This document shows positions 63,180-64,000 of a stretch of DNA of 64,000 nt, one piece after another. The notes beneath the pieces were generated by a model that saw only the letters and a list, made by a program, of their open reading frames with translations, was not told the DNA's origin and did not search any database. Position numbers and translations under genes: made by a program. The stretch covers positions 305,778-369,777 of the forward strand of contig NZ_JZEF01000005.1 of assembly GCF_001013475.1 (NCBI RefSeq), in the 5' to 3' direction. The DNA comes from Xanthomonas arboricola pv. juglandis. Lineage in GTDB: Bacteria > Pseudomonadota > Gammaproteobacteria > Xanthomonadales > Xanthomonadaceae. The first letter of the stretch is position 1. Every line of letters starts with the position of its first letter.

Positions 63180-64000
63180 GGGCAGCTCTAAAAACCCCCG
63201 ATCCTTGGCATCATAGTTCCACCGCCATCCAGGGTAAGAGCCGATGATCAGTCTGTTTGCCGGGGCCGAGCGCGAAGCCAAGCGCCAGCAGTTGAGCGAT
63301 CCGCTGGAGCTGCTGTCGCGGCACATCGATTTCGTCGCGATCGCGGCGGTGATCGATGGCCACCTTCGCCTGGGCACGGGTGCCAAGGGCGGTCGCCCGG
63401 CGTGGCCGACGGAGCTGATGATCCGGCTGCTGCTGTTGCAGCAGTTGTACAACCTGTCCGACGAGGCGCTGGAGTACCAGGTGCTGGACCGTCGCAGCTT
63501 CCAGCGCTTCCTGGGGTTGGAACACAGCGGCAAGGTGCCTGACGCCAAGACGATCTGGGTGTGGCGTGAGCGGCTCAAGAAGAACGATCTGATCGGCGAC
63601 ATCAGCGCGGCGGTGAGCGGCCAGTTGCAGCGGGCCGGGTTCATTGCCCGGGGTGGACAGATCATTGATGCGAGCATCGTCAGCGCGCCGATCCAGCGCA
63701 ATACGCGCGAGGAGAACGCCCGGATCAAGCGAGGCGAGGCTGTGCAGGACTGGAGCGATGCCAAGCGGCGGCAGAAGGACGTGCAGGCGCGCTGGACGCT
63801 CAAGCACGGCAAGGCCCATTACGGCTACAAGCTGCACGCCAACACGGATCGGCGCTGGGGGTTCATCCGGCGGCACGAGGTGAGTGCGGCCAACGTGCAC
63901 GACAGCCGGCACTTCGAGACGCTGCTCGATCCAGTCAACACCGGGCGCACGGTACGGGCCGACAGCGCCTATGCCAGCCAGGCTCGGGAAACCGAACTCA
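63180..64000 (+). mobile_element. IS5-family insertion sequence, left part
   Basis: The element contains a transposase from 63244 that is open to the end of the window. The left end is near the CAGCTCTAAAAACCCCC sequence (63181-63198), which has the A-run/C-run look of IS5-family ends. The right end and target duplication are outside the window, so the boundary is approximate. Confidence 0.8.
63244..64000 (+). CDS. IS5-family transposase, 3' end outside the window
   Basis: 252 codons are open without a stop. The N-terminal part (DPLELLSRHIDFVAIAAVID, WPTELMIRLLLLQQLYNLSDE) is the DUF772-type IS5 start. DDE residues fit IIDASIVSAP (first D) and VRADSAYASQ (second D). It is oriented away from the DUF2589 operon. 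GC content resembles the host, so the element is likely a resident of related strains. The stop and third catalytic Glu lie beyond the window. Confidence 0.9.
   Translation, partial: MISLFAGAEREAKRQQLSDPLELLSRHIDFVAIAAVIDGHLRLGTGAKGGRPAWPTELMIRLLLLQQLYNLSDEALEYQVLDRRSFQRFLGLEHSGKVPDAKTIWVWRERLKKNDLIGDISAAVSGQLQRAGFIARGGQIIDASIVSAPIQRNTREENARIKRGEAVQDWSDAKRRQKDVQARWTLKHGKAHYGYKLHANTDRRWGFIRRHEVSAANVHDSRHFETLLDPVNTGRTVRADSAYASQARETEL

Overview
The window is high-GC (mostly about 63-70%), densely packed gammaproteobacterial chromosome. Gene content and order point to the genus Xanthomonas or a close relative (Xanthomonadaceae). Supporting signs are serC-pheA-aroA next to msrPQ, a hutCF/hutIHGU cluster, smc-zipA near ligA, GyrA with Gln at position 83, REP-like 'GTAGGAGCG' palindromes, GGGAATC heptad runs, and an IS5-family element. 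The species assignment is inference from memory of gene families; no search was run.

Layout. 1-10450: a truncated chemotaxis receptor, a small lipoprotein, a divergent MocR regulator/AhpD-like pair, a CPBP protease, a SnoaL-like protein, a soluble double-PAS chemoreceptor with a sigma-28 type promoter, a catalase-family protein, and the decayed remnant of a secreted-protein gene. 10721-24562: tRNA-Ser(UGA), a LysR regulator, serS, two TonB-like genes, serC-pheA-aroA, msrP-msrQ, an FHA protein, two polyhydroxyalkanoate-granule proteins and a membrane protein with an Mrr-like domain. 24592-32338: the complete histidine utilisation cluster, with hutF-hutC divergent from hutI-hutH-hutG-hutU around a TGTATATACA operator. 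32490-41389: a secreted HExxH protein, a coiled-coil membrane protein, PQQ-glucose/quinate dehydrogenase, gyrA and mtnA.

41390-55340: a repeat-rich spacer, a DUF3011 protein, ligA-epmA, an exported aminotransferase-like protein, zipA-smc, rpsF-rpsR-rplI and an IscA-like protein. The first ~250 codons of ligA and a 51-codon gene fragment upstream of it are strikingly AT-rich compared with everything around them, which suggests a recombinational replacement. A composite dispersed repeat occurs in inverted orientation on both sides of the zipA-smc-rplI-rpsR-rpsF block. 55548-58460: asnS with four tightly coupled small genes ending in a PaiB-like protein.

58577-64000: a LuxR-type response regulator broken by a one-base frameshift, then a leftward six-gene operon of uncharacterised proteins. 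These are a DUF2589-type protein, an 86-aa protein, a DUF2589-like 157-aa protein, a one-TM protein, a secreted protein made of two tandem homologous domains, and a multi-TM protein. The gene upstream of this operon is cut by an IS5-family element that runs off the window end. This operon is the best candidate here for an undescribed system. A decayed paralogue of its secreted protein lies about 50 kb away at 10108-10451.
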